From: Hirudinaria manillensis | Lineage: Eukaryota > Annelida > Clitellata > Hirudinida > Hirudinidae | NCBI GenBank assembly: GCA_034509925.1 | Contig: CM067529.1 | Location: 237,501-301,500, forward strand | Length of the DNA stretch: 64,000 nucleotides | Direction of reading: 5' to 3' | In this document: piece after piece, positions 11,735 through 24,483 of the stretch | Layout of the letters: every line of letters starts with the position of its first letter | Position numbering within the stretch: position 1 is the first letter of the stretch | Made by a program: the position numbers and the translations under genes | The notes under the pieces: generated by a model | Seen by the model: the letters and a program-made list of their open reading frames with translations, nothing else | Databases searched by the model: none | Told to the model about the DNA's origin: nothing

Positions 11735-13192
11735 TCAAAAATGACAAAACCTATGATCAGTCCATCCGGCGTCACCCTTCTTGGCGCTTGCCAGATCTAC
11801 TTTCAAGATCTTGGCGTCTTTCAACTCTTTGACCAGGGAACATCCGAGGTCTCCACTGGGCAGAAGATGGTCCGTCCAGGTACGCCGTGGCAAGGCCGAT
11901 CCCGCGACACCTAGCGTGAAATTCATGTCGTAGCGTCGATCTAGCGCCGACTTTTGAGAGTCCGGTTTCTCGAAGATGACCGACAACGTCGCCGGGAAAA
12001 CAGCGCTACGACTGTGTACAAAGGTTCTCCTTCGATTCGTTTGTTTGCTTCCAGAGGCTGTCCTTGATGTGTTGGCAGACGACTGGTCCAAAGCCAGAAG
12101 AGGTGAAGGAGATGAAACAGAAGTAGACGACGACGATGACGACCGAGGTCGCTGGGTTATCGTTGTCGGCTCACCTCTGCAGAGCTGTGATTTATCACGA
12201 GCCTTGTTGTTCGCGTTGTTGCTGTCATTGCTTTTACCACATCCGTCTGCCCCTCCCTCGCCAGATTCGCGCTCGAACGTCGATAGGCGATCGATAGACT
12301 CGCCGAGATTTCTCACGCGATCGGGACACTTCGCCGCCGACGGTCGCTGCTCGTCGCCGGAGACGCCAGAGCGATCTCTGCTCGTGCCGCTGCCGTGAAC
12401 CGCTCGGAGGCTCGTCATGGAATAGTCGCTCGACGACGGCGTGGCTTTGGCAGCCAGTGTGGCTCCCGAAGCGTCTATGAAATCTGCCAGGGAAGTCCAT
12501 AGATGGTTGTCCACGGATCCGAGTTTCTCCGAGTTTCTGGTGGCAACGTGGAAAGTGTGAGAACATGGAAAAAGATTCAATTTCAACTTTTCAGCGACAT
12601 CGATGTCGTACTTCTTGTTTGAGAAGAGACGAAACTCTCTCGAGCATTCTGCGCATCTAATGAGCCTGTGTTGTTGTTGTTGTTGTTGCTGTGCGATGCT
12701 CTTTCTTTTTCTTTTCATCCTCTTTCCATCGCTCTGCCCGGGAAGAGCTTCCGGAAAAACTGGAAGACATTTTTTCTCGTCGGCAGCGACGAGCGGCACC
12801 GAACGACATGAAGTCGATGTCGCCGTCGGCTGTCCGATGGTGGAATACTGCTTTCGTCTCCGTCGTTGCTTCCTGACGACAATGGAGTTTCTGAGGTACC
12901 TCCCATGTCTCGACCTCAAACCGAATGACCTGCACGGATGTAAATGCAGATGGTGACCTTCGTACGAATGATCGTATCTTCGCAGATGAAAAGGCGCCCC
13001 TTCTTCCGGTTTCTTGGGGGCGGCAGCCGATTGGTCGCCATCGGTGACGTCACGAGACACGGCAGAAGACAATTGGCTGCGGGATTGGCGCCCAAGGAAC
13101 GATTTTGTACCGAATCCGCTCAGACTGGGAAAGTTGTACTCGGATTTTGTTCTGAGGATGCTACCCGTTTGACAGGAAATGATGGGAATCAT
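11735..13192 (-). CDS. Unrecognised low-complexity protein, 485 codons
   Basis: A single frame starts at ATG 13192 and is open for 485 codons in GC-richer DNA than its surroundings. This is much longer than chance frames here that are not repeat-derived. I do not recognise the protein. It has an Arg/Lys-rich region with a polyglutamine run near residue 170, followed at once by a Cys-x-x-Cys and later a Cys-Ser-His-x-Phe-His cluster that could bind a metal, then a long Ser/Asn/Arg-rich disordered part with a Ser-Ser-Thr tract. The last 60 residues are less biased (Met-Asn-Phe-Thr-Leu-Gly-Val). It may be a single-exon gene or a large 5' exon. A weak donor near its end would join the Kv exon in phase. 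The antisense frame at 11976-12398 is treated as a shadow. Confidence 0.55.
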   Translation of the reverse strand: MIPIISCQTGSILRTKSEYNFPSLSGFGTKSFLGRQSRSQLSSAVSRDVTDGDQSAAAPKKPEEGAPFHLRRYDHSYEGHHLHLHPCRSFGLRSRHGRYLRNSIVVRKQRRRRKQYSTIGQPTATSTSCRSVPLVAADEKKCLPVFPEALPGQSDGKRMKRKRKSIAQQQQQQQHRLIRCAECSREFRLFSNKKYDIDVAEKLKLNLFPCSHTFHVATRNSEKLGSVDNHLWTSLADFIDASGATLAAKATPSSSDYSMTSLRAVHGSGTSRDRSGVSGDEQRPSAAKCPDRVRNLGESIDRLSTFERESGEGGADGCGKSNDSNNANNKARDKSQLCRGEPTTITQRPRSSSSSSTSVSSPSPLLALDQSSANTSRTASGSKQTNRRRTFVHSRSAVFPATLSVIFEKPDSQKSALDRRYDMNFTLGVAGSALPRRTWTDHLLPSGDLGCSLVKELKDAKILKVDLASAKKGDAGWTDHRFCHF

Positions 13193-13716
13193 TATCGGAG
13201 GATAATGTCATCACTAACGTCGTCATCGTCAAAGGTCACCGTATTTTTCTTCTTATTATTATTCGTTATCTTTCTACAATCGATGCGTTCTATCATGTCA
13301 CCAACGACATCATCTTTTGAGTGTAAGATGAGTACGATGCCGATGATATTCACGTGATGAACCACGTGATGGTGATGATGTCATCATCGCGTGTTCTGGA
13401 ATACAATAATGGGGTTGTGTTTGTGATTAATATCTAATTAAAAAGAATCAAATGCACTCAATAAATAATTTTAAAAGGGATTTTAGAAATTATAAATTCA
13501 CATATTTTCACAATTTTGTCTACCTAGAAAAGTTGTAAATGTTTCAACAAAAATCTTTAATGCGATTAAAAATTGAAATCACGTAAAATTAGAAAAAATC
13601 TTGAAAATAAATTTTAAGTTGATGCATTTTTAAGCTTTAAAGTCTCAAGCGGCCTTTTCATTATTTTGGGCTTTGACATCATCATCATCATTATCGCCAT
13701 GGACGTCATCGTCACT

Positions 13717-13748
<32 letters not shown>

Positions 13749-16700
13749 TACCACCACCACCATCATCATCATCATCAATTTCCTATCTCACAATAGTGAT
13801 CAAGTATGGCAAATATTTGGCTTCAAACGGGGGCAATCAACCGATTTAATTTCAGAAATCCTCAAATTAAATTATAAAAACATTTAAAAATAAAAAATAA
13901 ATTAATTAGAAAATGAATTTTGAAATAACGTTAATAATTCGACAAATAATTGCATTTATTTTTAAATATTAAAAATCAAAATATTGAAATTTGCCCAAAA
14001 ATCGGATGCAAGAAAAGAACAGAAATTTGTTTCCCGACTTCCATAAATAACTTAATTTCAGAATATTATTTAATTTATTAAAATTAAATCAAATATTCGT
14101 CGAAAATTAATTATTAACGTCTCAATTGATAATATATTAAGCATTATTATAATGGTAATTATAACTTTAACATAATAACGCGAGTCGTTACCAGAGTTTG
14201 TAGCTTCGGACGCTTCTTGAAGTCCTGGCGACACGAGCGACTTGAAGTTCGAAGACAAACACTTTATGGAATCCGAGAAAATAAATTGTTTATTGACAGG
14301 GAATGAAGACATGAACCTTATAATAAGAAATTATAATAAATAACAACTTAATAATAATTTCACTGCCTTTTCAATTTCTATTTCCTAGTTTATGTTTTAG
14401 GGACAATTCAATCATTCGAACACATGCTTCTGATTTCCAGAACATTTTCTTACATTAAATAATATTAAATAATAATAATAATTTTAATATTAATATTTAA
14501 AATGATTAATAATCCTCAAATAAAATGATTATTGTTCAATTAATCAATTAAGGAAATCATTTTAGGAAACGACAATCTCTCCAAGCTCTGAGAAAGAAAG
14601 ACTCCTTCATGCCTCCTCCTCCTCCATGTTTAAGTATCCATCGTTGCGTGATGGGTGGATGGATGAACGAACAGATGAATGAATGATGGACGGATGGGCG
14701 GATGGATGGATGAACGGATAAATGGATTGACGGATAAATGGATAAACGAGGCCAAAACGAGAGACTTGAAATAAAAGCACTCAGGTGATAAGCAAACAAG
14801 CGGTTATCAATTTATCAGGTGAAACTACAGGTGGACACCCGGAAGAAACCAAAAATGAGGCCACGTGAGTCTTCGGGTTTCAAGGTTGATCTACGGTTTC
14901 AAGGTCGTTTCAATTTCTAACATTAACAGGCCGACAACTTGAGTTATTAAAGTCATCGTCATTGACATTGTCGACGTCGTTGTCATCATCATCATCATCG
15001 TCATCGTCGTCGTCATCGTCATCGTCATCATCATCATCATCATCATCATTGAATGGAAAGCAATGTCCAAGCGTCGGTTATGGCAGTTTTGTTTTCCACT
15101 AATCAAATGAACCGGTGGCATGTGCTCGGTGCTGATAATGATGTTATGGGGTAGATGACCTCTTTGGGATGGCAATGTTTTGTGCCCAGGGCGGATAGAT
15201 GGATGGATGGATGAACGTCTGATGATAGATGGATGGATGGGTGGATAAGGTAGCTGAAGCGGAAAATGAACTCTTTATGTTCTGGTATCGCTGGGTTAAT
15301 CATAGGCTGAATAATTTATATTCCGTTCGTCTATCCATCCATCCATCCATCCATCCATCCGTCCGTCCGTCCATCCATCCATCCATCCATCTGGAATTAC
15401 GCGTCCACGGGGAAACTTCAAAAGTGACGCATTTATTGAGTTACGAAGCACCGTCTCTCCAAAAGTAGATGAGTCTCACTCTCGGTTATTGGCATCGCAG
15501 TTATGATAACAAACAAAATAATAATAATAATAATAAGAAGAAGAATAATATAATCATAATTATAGTAATTCTCACAGCAATAGCATTGTGATTTGCCTTA
15601 CTAAAACATCAAGAAATTTTTTTGCTCTCAAAACAGATTTGATATCATCTCCATTCGAAGTGCTCTCCAGTTTAAACCTTCATCACTCCACACTGACACA
15701 ACCGGAAGCGAGGATGAAAAGCAGGACAAGATGGCTGACAAGGAACCAATATTTCCGTTGACAGAAGCATCCAACATTGGCTAATTTCGTCCTTTTTAAG
15801 GCTAATTGACGTTGACTTAAAGCATTTTTTAAAAACTATTTCTAGCGGCCTCTGGCGAACGACTTGCAATTCATTTTGAACCAATGTTTTTTGCCGTCTT
15901 ACTTTCTATAGCATCAGATGAGGGAAATAATTATCGTTTATATAATTAAAATAAGCTAATAATAATAATAATAACAATGGTAATAATAATAATAGTAATA
16001 GTAATGATAATAATACTATTAATAATGGTAATAATAATAATAATAATAATGTTTGTGTATATATTTTTAGTCAGGACAGAACAAAAACCTGACATTTGAA
16101 AAATCTCTCCAAGCGATGAACTGAAAGTTGGAAAAGAAATTGTATTCAAAGACACTCGAAACTAGGTTTTGACATCCAAGTTGCATTTTCCAAATAATTC
16201 TGTAGACGTGTTTAAAATATTTTCGCCAAAAATATTCACAAATGTTTTTCAAAAGACGTTTCAAGCAGCGATTCATGGATGGAATGGATGATGAAATGAA
16301 GTGCAATAAGCAGCCAATCAGTGTTTTTCGCTTTATTTTTATTTATTTAATTAATTCATTTAAATAAAATTATTCTTAAATAAATCGTTTAAACATGAAA
16401 CAAAATAACTTTGATTTTCAAGTGCTATGTACAATGCAAGGTTTTTATCAAACGTTGGAGGCAATCACGTGATCTGTTATCCTTATCTCTTATTGGCTGC
16501 GAAGGCACTCTCTTGTGGTAAGCCCAGGTGATGAAATAAAGCAATCTACTGCGAGGAAACGTTGCAATTTGTTCAAAATGAACGCCATTAATTGATTGCT
16601 GACGAAAAATTATTTCATTTTCCAGGAATAAATTGATTAAAAACTTTTAAATATTAATATTAAATGAAATATATCTTGCAAAAAGTTATCATTACCTAGA

Positions 16701-16792
16701 AAAGGCATAATGAACGTTACACCAGGTCATGGTTTTTCCATGTCATTTTACAACGACATGCAACTGAAACATCTTGTCGTATCAATCAATCG

Positions 16793-16849
<57 letters not shown>

Positions 16850-16920
16850 CCGGACAATTCAATCACATCATTACTAGGCTTAGCATTTCATTCGGTCACC
16901 CACAAAAAGAAACAAGCAAA
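13193..16920. other. Intergenic region with microsatellites
   Basis: No gene is seen. Arrays: ATC at about 13675-13776, GGAT-type at about 14652-14745, TCA/TCG at about 14955-15052, CATC at about 15331-15393, AAT at about 15955-16052. A composite word resembling a CTCF core occurs at 15844-15862. The remainder is AT-rich. Confidence 0.6.
16780..16850. repeat. (AATC)n microsatellite
   Basis: A nearly pure CAATCAAT array with one CGAT interruption near its start. It lies about 70 bp beyond the stop codon of the mucin-like gene. Confidence 0.95.
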
Positions 16921-19900
16921 TCATAGTCTCGTGCTCTCTGCCTTGTTGGGTTTTGCCTCGTTCAGTTGGTCGATGGGGACGATCCATCCGTCGTTTGGTG
17001 TCTGACTTCGTCCATTTCCGTTGATGGCATGATAATAGTTTCCCGCCGTTTCACCTTTCATGATCTCATCATCCGTAATCGGGTTTGACCTGTACCCCGG
17101 TCTGCTCATTTCTTCCAAGCGCAGCTGGAATAAAATATATTATTAATAATATTAATATTAATACAGACTTACTGCGAACGTTTTGCAAATTTGATTACTA
17201 AGAATTCTGATAAATTAATAAGTATGCAAAGATAATTTAAATTAAAAAACAATTCAATCATAATATACCTACCGAATCGTGGTAGTAATACTTCCTGGCC
17301 GCGTACTTCTTGGTGCAGAAGTAGCAGACGACTCCGATGACGATGCAAGCGACGAAGAGGATGCAAGTCGTCACGAGCAGAGCGATGCTGACGTCGTTGT
17401 CCAATTTGCCCCTCGACGCGGACGAAATTCCCCCCTCTGGCGGAGCACCGCTTTCGCCGGTAGGCGGGGGAGATTTTTCTTCTTTGTCGGTTTTCGTGGG
17501 TATTATGGTGGCCACGACTTCTTTGACGTCAGCCTGAGACCGTAGACGAAACGTTAAAAATTAAATTAATTAATTAAAAAATCTAAATAAAAAATTCTCC
17601 ATATTTAGCTACCTTATTAGCTCCTTCTTCGGCAGCATTTTTCATGACCGCAGCCAAAATCTCGGGATCCGTGGCCAAGATGTCTTCCAAGGTCTCTTCG
17701 TCTGACGTTCGAATTATTAGCATTCTAAATAGTCGATTCTAACAAAAAGCTGGCAAAATCTTATTCTAATCTATCTTCGAAGGCGGCGTTGGATCTTCGA
17801 AAATTAATTTACAATTACCAGGTAGCAACAATAACATATAAATATAATATAATAAATATAAATACAATATACAACAAATATTATGAAAGAAGTCAATTGT
17901 ACAAACCAGCTTCTTTCATGAGTTCTTTCAAAATGTCTTCCATTGAGATCGTTATTTCCTTTGCGTTGTCATTATTGCCTCTCTGAAAAATCAAAATAAT
18001 TGTATTTGTTGGAATTTTATATTTTATTTTTAAAAATATTCAATAATATTGGTTGGGGATGCCGTCATTTTAGATGACATCATTGTTGGTAATATTCAAA
18101 GCATACCCTCTTCCTAGACTGCTTCTCTTCTAGTTGTCCTTTCTTGAGGCTAGCAACCTAAAGCAATGTATTTTTTATTAAAATAATAATTTAATATAGC
18201 AATAATAATATTAATAATAGTGACTTACAATGGCTCTGATTGCCTCTGCCTTGGCCTTTTTCAATATTTCATCAGCCTGAATTTGGAAAGGTTAATTTTA
18301 TTGCAATTTTATCAAAATTAAAGGGAAAATATAAACTTAAAAGAGCATGTTTTATTGATAACTTTACAAACATTAGTCGAATATCTTAAATAAAACATGA
18401 ACTTTCTAAAAATACTGTTCCAAGTGACAACAAACCTCTTCTGGAGAAGTGTCATTCCTTAATTTCAATGTCAATTTGATGCCCGATCCAATTCGAAGAA
18501 GCTAAAAATGTTGATAAAAGATAATTTCAACGAAGTAATTGGACAATCAGTTGAAATGCTGTCAAAGATGTTCTTACTTTGTCTCTCAGGGCTTTTTCTA
18601 TTTGGGCATTTTTGTCTAAAAAAAAAATGCAATTACTTTTGAGTTCTTGCAAACATATTATTTAAATTCTATGATTCTTGCAACATGATGATAATGATTT
18701 AATAATAAAACAATATTACTAACATAATATAATAATAGAAAAAAATAAAGACAGCAATTATTTTCATTACTTTGTTAATCCTGAAATTGCAATAAAAATC
18801 GATTGCCACCTAGCGAGTGTTAATAAAATACGCAAAGCATTTAGATTTATCATCATTATTTACTAGAAAATGTATAACACATTCTGCGATTTTAATATGT
18901 TTTACAATTTTAATATTTTTTTAAATACATGTTTGTTCAAGATGATCAAATGTGTTCAAATGTATGCATTATAGAGCAACAGTGAAGTCATTTTCAAAAC
19001 TGCCACATAAAAATCCTCTCAAACTATGTGTATGAGCCAGAAAATTAATTTTGTTTAAATGCATTATAATTAATTAATTAATAAGATATGTTTGCCTACT
19101 GGTTTAAATATATTTTATGTAATTTATTTTAATGATACCTCCATCCGATGTTGTATTTGGCACGGAAGTAGTGGCATCCACACCTGCTATTGTTTTTGAA
19201 TCGGGTGTTGTTTCGGCACCTATAACACCAGTCGTTCCCGAGGCTTTGGAAGTAGTGCTTTCAGTTGTTCCGGATTCTCTTGTTACTCCGGCACCAGTGA
19301 TTCCAGTAGACCCCGATTCTAGTGTTGTTGCAGATTCACTGCCACTAGTACTTCCAGATTCTTTTGTTGATCCAGCACCAGTGATTCCAGTAGACCCAGA
19401 TTCTAGTGTTGCTGCAGATTCGCTGCCACCAGTAGTTTCAGATTCTTTTGTTGATCCAGCACCAGTGATTCCAGTAGACCCAGATTCTAGTGTTGCTGCA
19501 GATTCGCTGCCACCAGTACTTCCAGATTCTTTTGTTGATCCAGCACCAGTGATTCCAGTAGACCCAGATTCTAGAGTTGTTGCAGATTCGCTGCCACCAG
19601 TACTGCCAGATTCTTTTGTTGATCCAGCACCTGTGATTCCAGTAGACCCCGATTCTAGTGTTGCTGCAGATTCACTGCCACCAGTAGTTTCAGATTCTTT
19701 TGTTGATCCAGCACCAGTGATTCCAGTAGACCCAGATTCTAGTGTTGTTGCAGATTCACTTCCACCAGTACTTCCAGATTCTTTTGTTGATCCAGCACCA
19801 GTGATTGCAGTAGACCCCGATTCTAGTGTTGTTGCGGATTCGCTGCCACCAGTACTTCCAGATTCTTTTGTTGATCCAGCACCAGTGATTGCAGTAGACC

Positions 19901-22900
19901 CCGATTCTAGTGTTGTTGCGGATTCGCTGCCACCAGTACTTCCAGATTCTTTTGTTGATCCAGCACCTGTGATTCCAGTAGACCCAGATTCTAGTGTTGT
20001 TGCAGATTCGCTGCCACCAGTACTTCCAGATTCTTTTGTTTCTCCAGCACCTGTGATTCCAGTAGACCCAGATTCTAGTGTTGCTGCAGATTCGCTGCCA
20101 CCAGTAGTTTCAGATTCTTTTGTTGATCCAGCACCAGTGATTCCAGTAGACCCAGATTCTAGTGTTGTTGCAGATTCGCTGCCACCAGTACTTCCAGATT
20201 CTTTTGTTGATCCAGCACCAGTGATTCCAGTAGACCCAGATTCTAGTGTTGTTGCAGATTCGCTGCCACCAGTACTTCCAGATTCTTTTGTTGATCCAGC
20301 ACCAGTGATTCCAGTAGACCCAGATTCTAGTGTTGTTGCAGATTCGCTGCCACCAGTACTTCCAGATTCTTTTGTTGATCCAGCACCAGTGATTCCAGTA
20401 GACCCCGATTCTATTGTTGTTGCAGATTCGCTGCCACCAGTACTTCCAGATTCTTTTGTTTCTCCAGCACCTGTGATTCCAGTAGACCCAGATTCTAGTG
20501 TTGCTGCAGATTCGCTGCCACCAGTAGTTTCAGATTCTTTTGTTGATCCAGCACCAGTGATTCCAGTAGACCCAGATTCTAGTGTTGTTGCAGATTCGCT
20601 GCCACCAGTACTTCCAGATTCTTTTGTTGATCCAGCACCAGTGATTCCAGTAGACCCAGATTCTAGTGTTGTTGCAGATTCGCTGCCACCAGTACTTCCA
20701 GATTCTTTTGTTGATCCAGCACCAGTGATTCCAGTAGACTCAGATTCCAGTGTTGTTGCAGATTCACTGCCACCAGTACTTCCAGATTCTTTTGTTGATC
20801 CAGCACCAGTGATTCCAGTAGACCCCGATTCTAGTGTTGTTGCAGATTCGCTGCCACCAGTACTTCCAGATTCTTTTGTTGATCCAGCACCTGTGATTCC
20901 AGTAGACCCAGATTCTAGTGTTGTTGCGGATTCACTGCCACCAGTACTTCCAGATTCTTTTGTTGATCCAGCACCAGTGATTCCAGTAGACCCAGATTCC
21001 AGTGTTGTTGCAGATTCACTGCCACCAGTACTTCCAGATTCTTTTGTTGATCCAGCACCAGTGATTCCAGTAGACCCCGATTCTAGTGTTGCTGCAGATT
21101 CGCTGCCACCAGTACTTCCAGATTCTTTTGTTGATCCAGCACCAGTGATTCCAGTAGACCCAGATTCTAGTGTTGTTGCAGATTCGCTGCCACCAGTACT
21201 TCCAGATTCTTTTGTTGATCCAGCACCAGTGATTCCAGTAGACCCAGATTCCAGTGTTGTTGCAGATTCACTGCCACCAGTACTTCCAGATTCTTTTGTT
21301 GATCCAGCACCAGTGATTCCAGTAGACCCCGATTCTAGTGTTGCTTCAGATTCGCTGCCACCAATACTTCCAGATTCTTTTGTTGATCCAGCACCAGTGA
21401 TTCCAGTAGACCCAGATTCCAGTGTTGTTGCAGATTCACTGCCACCAGTACTTCCAGATTCTTTTGTTGATCCAGCACCAGTGATTCCAGTAGACCCCGA
21501 TTCTAGTGTTGCTGCAGATTCGCTGCCACCAGTACTTCCAGATTCTTTTGTTGATCCAGCACCAGTGATTCCAGTAGACCCAGATTCCAGTGTTGTTGCA
21601 GATTCACTGCCACCAGTACTTCCAGATTCTTTTGTTGATCCAGCACCAGTGATTCCAGTAGACCCAGATTCCAGTGTTGTTGCAGATTCGCTGCCACCAG
21701 TACTTCCAGATTCTTTTGTTGATCCAGCACCAGTGATTCCAGTAGACCCAGATTCTAGTGTTGTTGCAGATTCGCTGCCACCAGTACTTCCAGATTCTTT
21801 TGTTGATCCAGCACCAGTGATTCCGGTAGATCCTGATTCTGGTGTTGTTTCACTGCCACCAGTTGTACCAGTTTCTGTCGTTTTATAACTGGTGTTTCCA
21901 CCAAGGCCTGAATCTAGTGTCGTATCAGCATCACTGCGTTCAGTAGTTTCAGTTTCTGCCCTCAACATAAATGAACCTGAAATAACATGCAATTGTCTGA
22001 CTTTAGTTATGTCATATTTATTTTGTATTTAATTGTAAACTTATTGCCTGCAATGTTTAAGAATCGAAACAGGAATTGAAAATGGAATGTAAATATTTAT
22101 TTTGTTAAAGCGATAGTATACATGATAATTTAAGGCCTATATATATTTGAAATTCGTGGAAAAGTGATGTATGTTGACCACGTGGATATTTTTAGATTTG
22201 ATGATGTCAATCGTTGACTCTCTGTGACAACAGGAAAGTCAACAATTTTGATCAAATAATGAAATCACCGTGGCTCTCCTCATTTATTTGCATCTAATAA
22301 CTCTTTGCCTCGGGCAAATACTGAAAGAAAGAAGATTCTCGAAGAGACAACAGCAGGCAGAGTCGAGAAAAAAATCAGACAATTCCCTTCAGAACCCAAA
22401 ATCAACAAATCACAAAACCAGAACAAACGACGGGTTCTGCATTTTGCATCATGACCCCCTCGCCCTAACTACCTCTTTCGTTCGTTCACTCACTCCTTCA
22501 TTCCATCACTCTCGTATTGGAGGCTAGCCAACCATTCTTATGACAATCAACAGATAAGTCCATACCAGGTTTTGAACGCGAGAACCTTGGCTCAGGAGAA
22601 TGGGAATCATCCATTTCGAAGTGGCTCGAAATTGCTTCTATCTATTGGAATGTTCTTCCAATGGTTATTTTTTTTCTGAAGACTTGTCTTGGAAAAAAGA
22701 CATTTCTATCTGTTTAAAATTATTCAGGGCCTCTCAACATCACTGAACGATTTGCAAGAGGGACATCATCGTCGTCGTCATCATCATCATCATTATCGTC
22801 GTCGTCGTCATCATCTCCGCTCCATCAAAACTCAACTGATTTCCAACGAACCCGATTGACAGCATCAATCAAATGAATCATTTGGGTTGTCATTTGTTGA

Positions 22901-22955
22901 TTGAAAGTCTAATTGAATGTCGCCATTGAAAATGTTGTCATAAATAATAATAAGC

Positions 22956-22989
<34 letters not shown>

Positions 22990-23976
22990 GCATAATAATA
23001 ATAATAATAATAAGCATTAAGAAGACTCGTCGTTGCCATCGTCGTTGTAATCATCGAGGTGAGGATGTTCAATCCACGTTCCTAAGGCATTACTCAGATT
23101 ACTTCATCACTAAAATTCACTCATTCATTCATCCATCCATTCATTCATCCATTCATTCATTCATGAATCCATCCATCCTTCACCCAATCAATGTTTAATG
23201 AACTGAATGTTTGATGAAAAGATGGATGACGACACCAACAACTCGACCAACGACAAACATTGTTCCTCAACACTTCATTGTGACGGCTTTTGAGAATGAT
23301 TTTAAGCAATTTATCAACATTTTTTAAATTAATTCAACAAACGTTTCAATTAATTAGAAACAAATTCTATTAATTCGTCCTAAAATGAATGAAAATATTT
23401 TCTCGTATTTAAAAAGGAAATAAAATTTGATCAGAAGTATTAAATACTTCATGAAAGTACAAAATAGAGATTGAAATAGATCCATGGCAGACTTCAGATA
23501 TATTTTTGAGGGCGTGGGTACAGAAAAAAGATGAATATCATATAATAAATAGATGGATAACTGGATGGATGGATGGATGGTTGGATGGTTGGATGGTTGG
23601 ACGGATGAGTGGATGGATCAAATAAAAGAGGTATCCCGACAAGATGTGGATGCTATAAACTCTAACAAGTTGATATTTGCCAGTTCAAGAGCTTCGGTCA
23701 TCCGCCATGACTCGTTGAAACGATGACGACGACGACGACGATGATGATGACGATTATTAATATTATTCTTTTTTTATACTAATGTCCATGTTGTACATTA
23801 CAATTTCTTATCGCCATTAAGTATTCAGTATTACATGAATAAATTATTATAATTATTATATTCATTATAATTATTATAAATATTATAATTATTATAATCA
23901 TTAATCTTGCATCGTACAAACCTGCCAACAACCACCACAAAAGCATTGAAGTCCAATCCATGTCACAGAATTTCAT
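16921..23976 (-). CDS. Mucin-like single-pass membrane protein with 84-bp repeat array, 10 exons
   Basis: Exons on the minus strand: 23976-23922, 21976-19139, 18615-18578, 18501-18436, 18276-18229, 18157-18107, 17982-17907, 17701-17613, 17533-17273, 17124-16921. All junctions are GT-AG and in phase, giving about 1241 residues. A signal peptide ([19 protein letters not shown], then SFMLRA) leads into a Ser/Thr/Gly domain of about 30 units of 28 residues, the likely O-glycosylated stalk. A charged region follows with Leu-Arg-Ile-Gly-Ser-Gly-Ile (SEA-like Gly-Ser) and an Arg-Lys-Arg-Arg furin-type site at the exon 6/7 junction. Then come acidic helices, a Pro/Gly-rich linker, a membrane helix ([20 protein letters not shown]), a basic stop-transfer and a tail of about 80 residues with Tyr-Tyr-Tyr and Asn-Tyr-Tyr motifs. 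This suggests a cell-surface mucin or adhesion protein, and the family is not recognised. The microexon structure is strong support. Intron 1 is 1.9 kb and the others are short. Confidence 0.82.
19297..21840 (-). repeat. 84-bp coding minisatellite, 30 exact intervals
   Basis: The word GTGATTCCAGTAGACCC (plus strand) starts at 19297, and its last variant copy starts at 21817, 2520 bp later. That is exactly 30 x 84, so the array contains no net indel. Each unit encodes 28 residues with 13 Ser/Thr, 7 Gly, 3 Glu and 1 Lys. Units differ only by scattered substitutions, and identical variant patterns recur every 420 bp (five units). The array lies entirely inside exon 2 of the mucin-like gene. Confidence 0.97.
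22941..23016. repeat. (AAT)n microsatellite in intron 1 of the mucin-like gene
   Basis: Two AAT runs are separated by AAGCAT interruptions. A TCG/TCA run lies nearby at about 22764-22812 and a CATT/CATC array at about 23112-23170. Confidence 0.9.
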
Positions 23977-24122
23977 CTACGATGATGATGATGATGATAC
24001 TATTTTCTTTTGGCTTTGACTTCTGCAAAAGGACAACATTCGTTGGGAATTATTATTATTGTTGGCCTTTCGTTTAATTAGCTCTTAAGTAAAACATTTA
24101 AATAATAGTAATGAGTATAATC

Positions 24123-24157
<35 letters not shown>

Positions 24158-24483
24158 TAATAATTCCAATTATAGTATTAGTAATAATAACAATTTTTGT
24201 TAAACCGTTTAATTGTAATTGAAAACAAATTTTACAAATCGCCTCGGGCCACTAAATGCGATGGGCGTCGTCATAGAAACGGTGAACAATAATAATACTT
24301 TAATATTTATTATTATTATTGTTATTATAAGTTGTTATTATAAGTTCTTATCATTAACATCAATGTTATTCCTAATAACAACGCCTATTTCGCCTAATCC
24401 GGTTGGCTACTATTTTTAATTAATTAATTCGTCATAATCATCATCTCTACCAAAACATCATCATGTACTGAAATGATAATTAA

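Noticed and set aside
19132-21888. A 918-codon plus-strand frame across the 84-bp repeat array (Val-Asp-Pro-Asp-Ser repeats)
   Set aside because: It is the antisense shadow of the mucin exon. A repeat whose length is a multiple of three keeps a chance-open frame open through all copies. It has no splice sites or start context, while the minus-strand model has nine matching junctions.
22270-22527. Plus-strand frame with signal-like start in intron 1 of the mucin gene
   Set aside because: The apparent start is GTG, not ATG, and the signal peptide of the mucin gene is explained by the minus-strand exon at 23922-23976.
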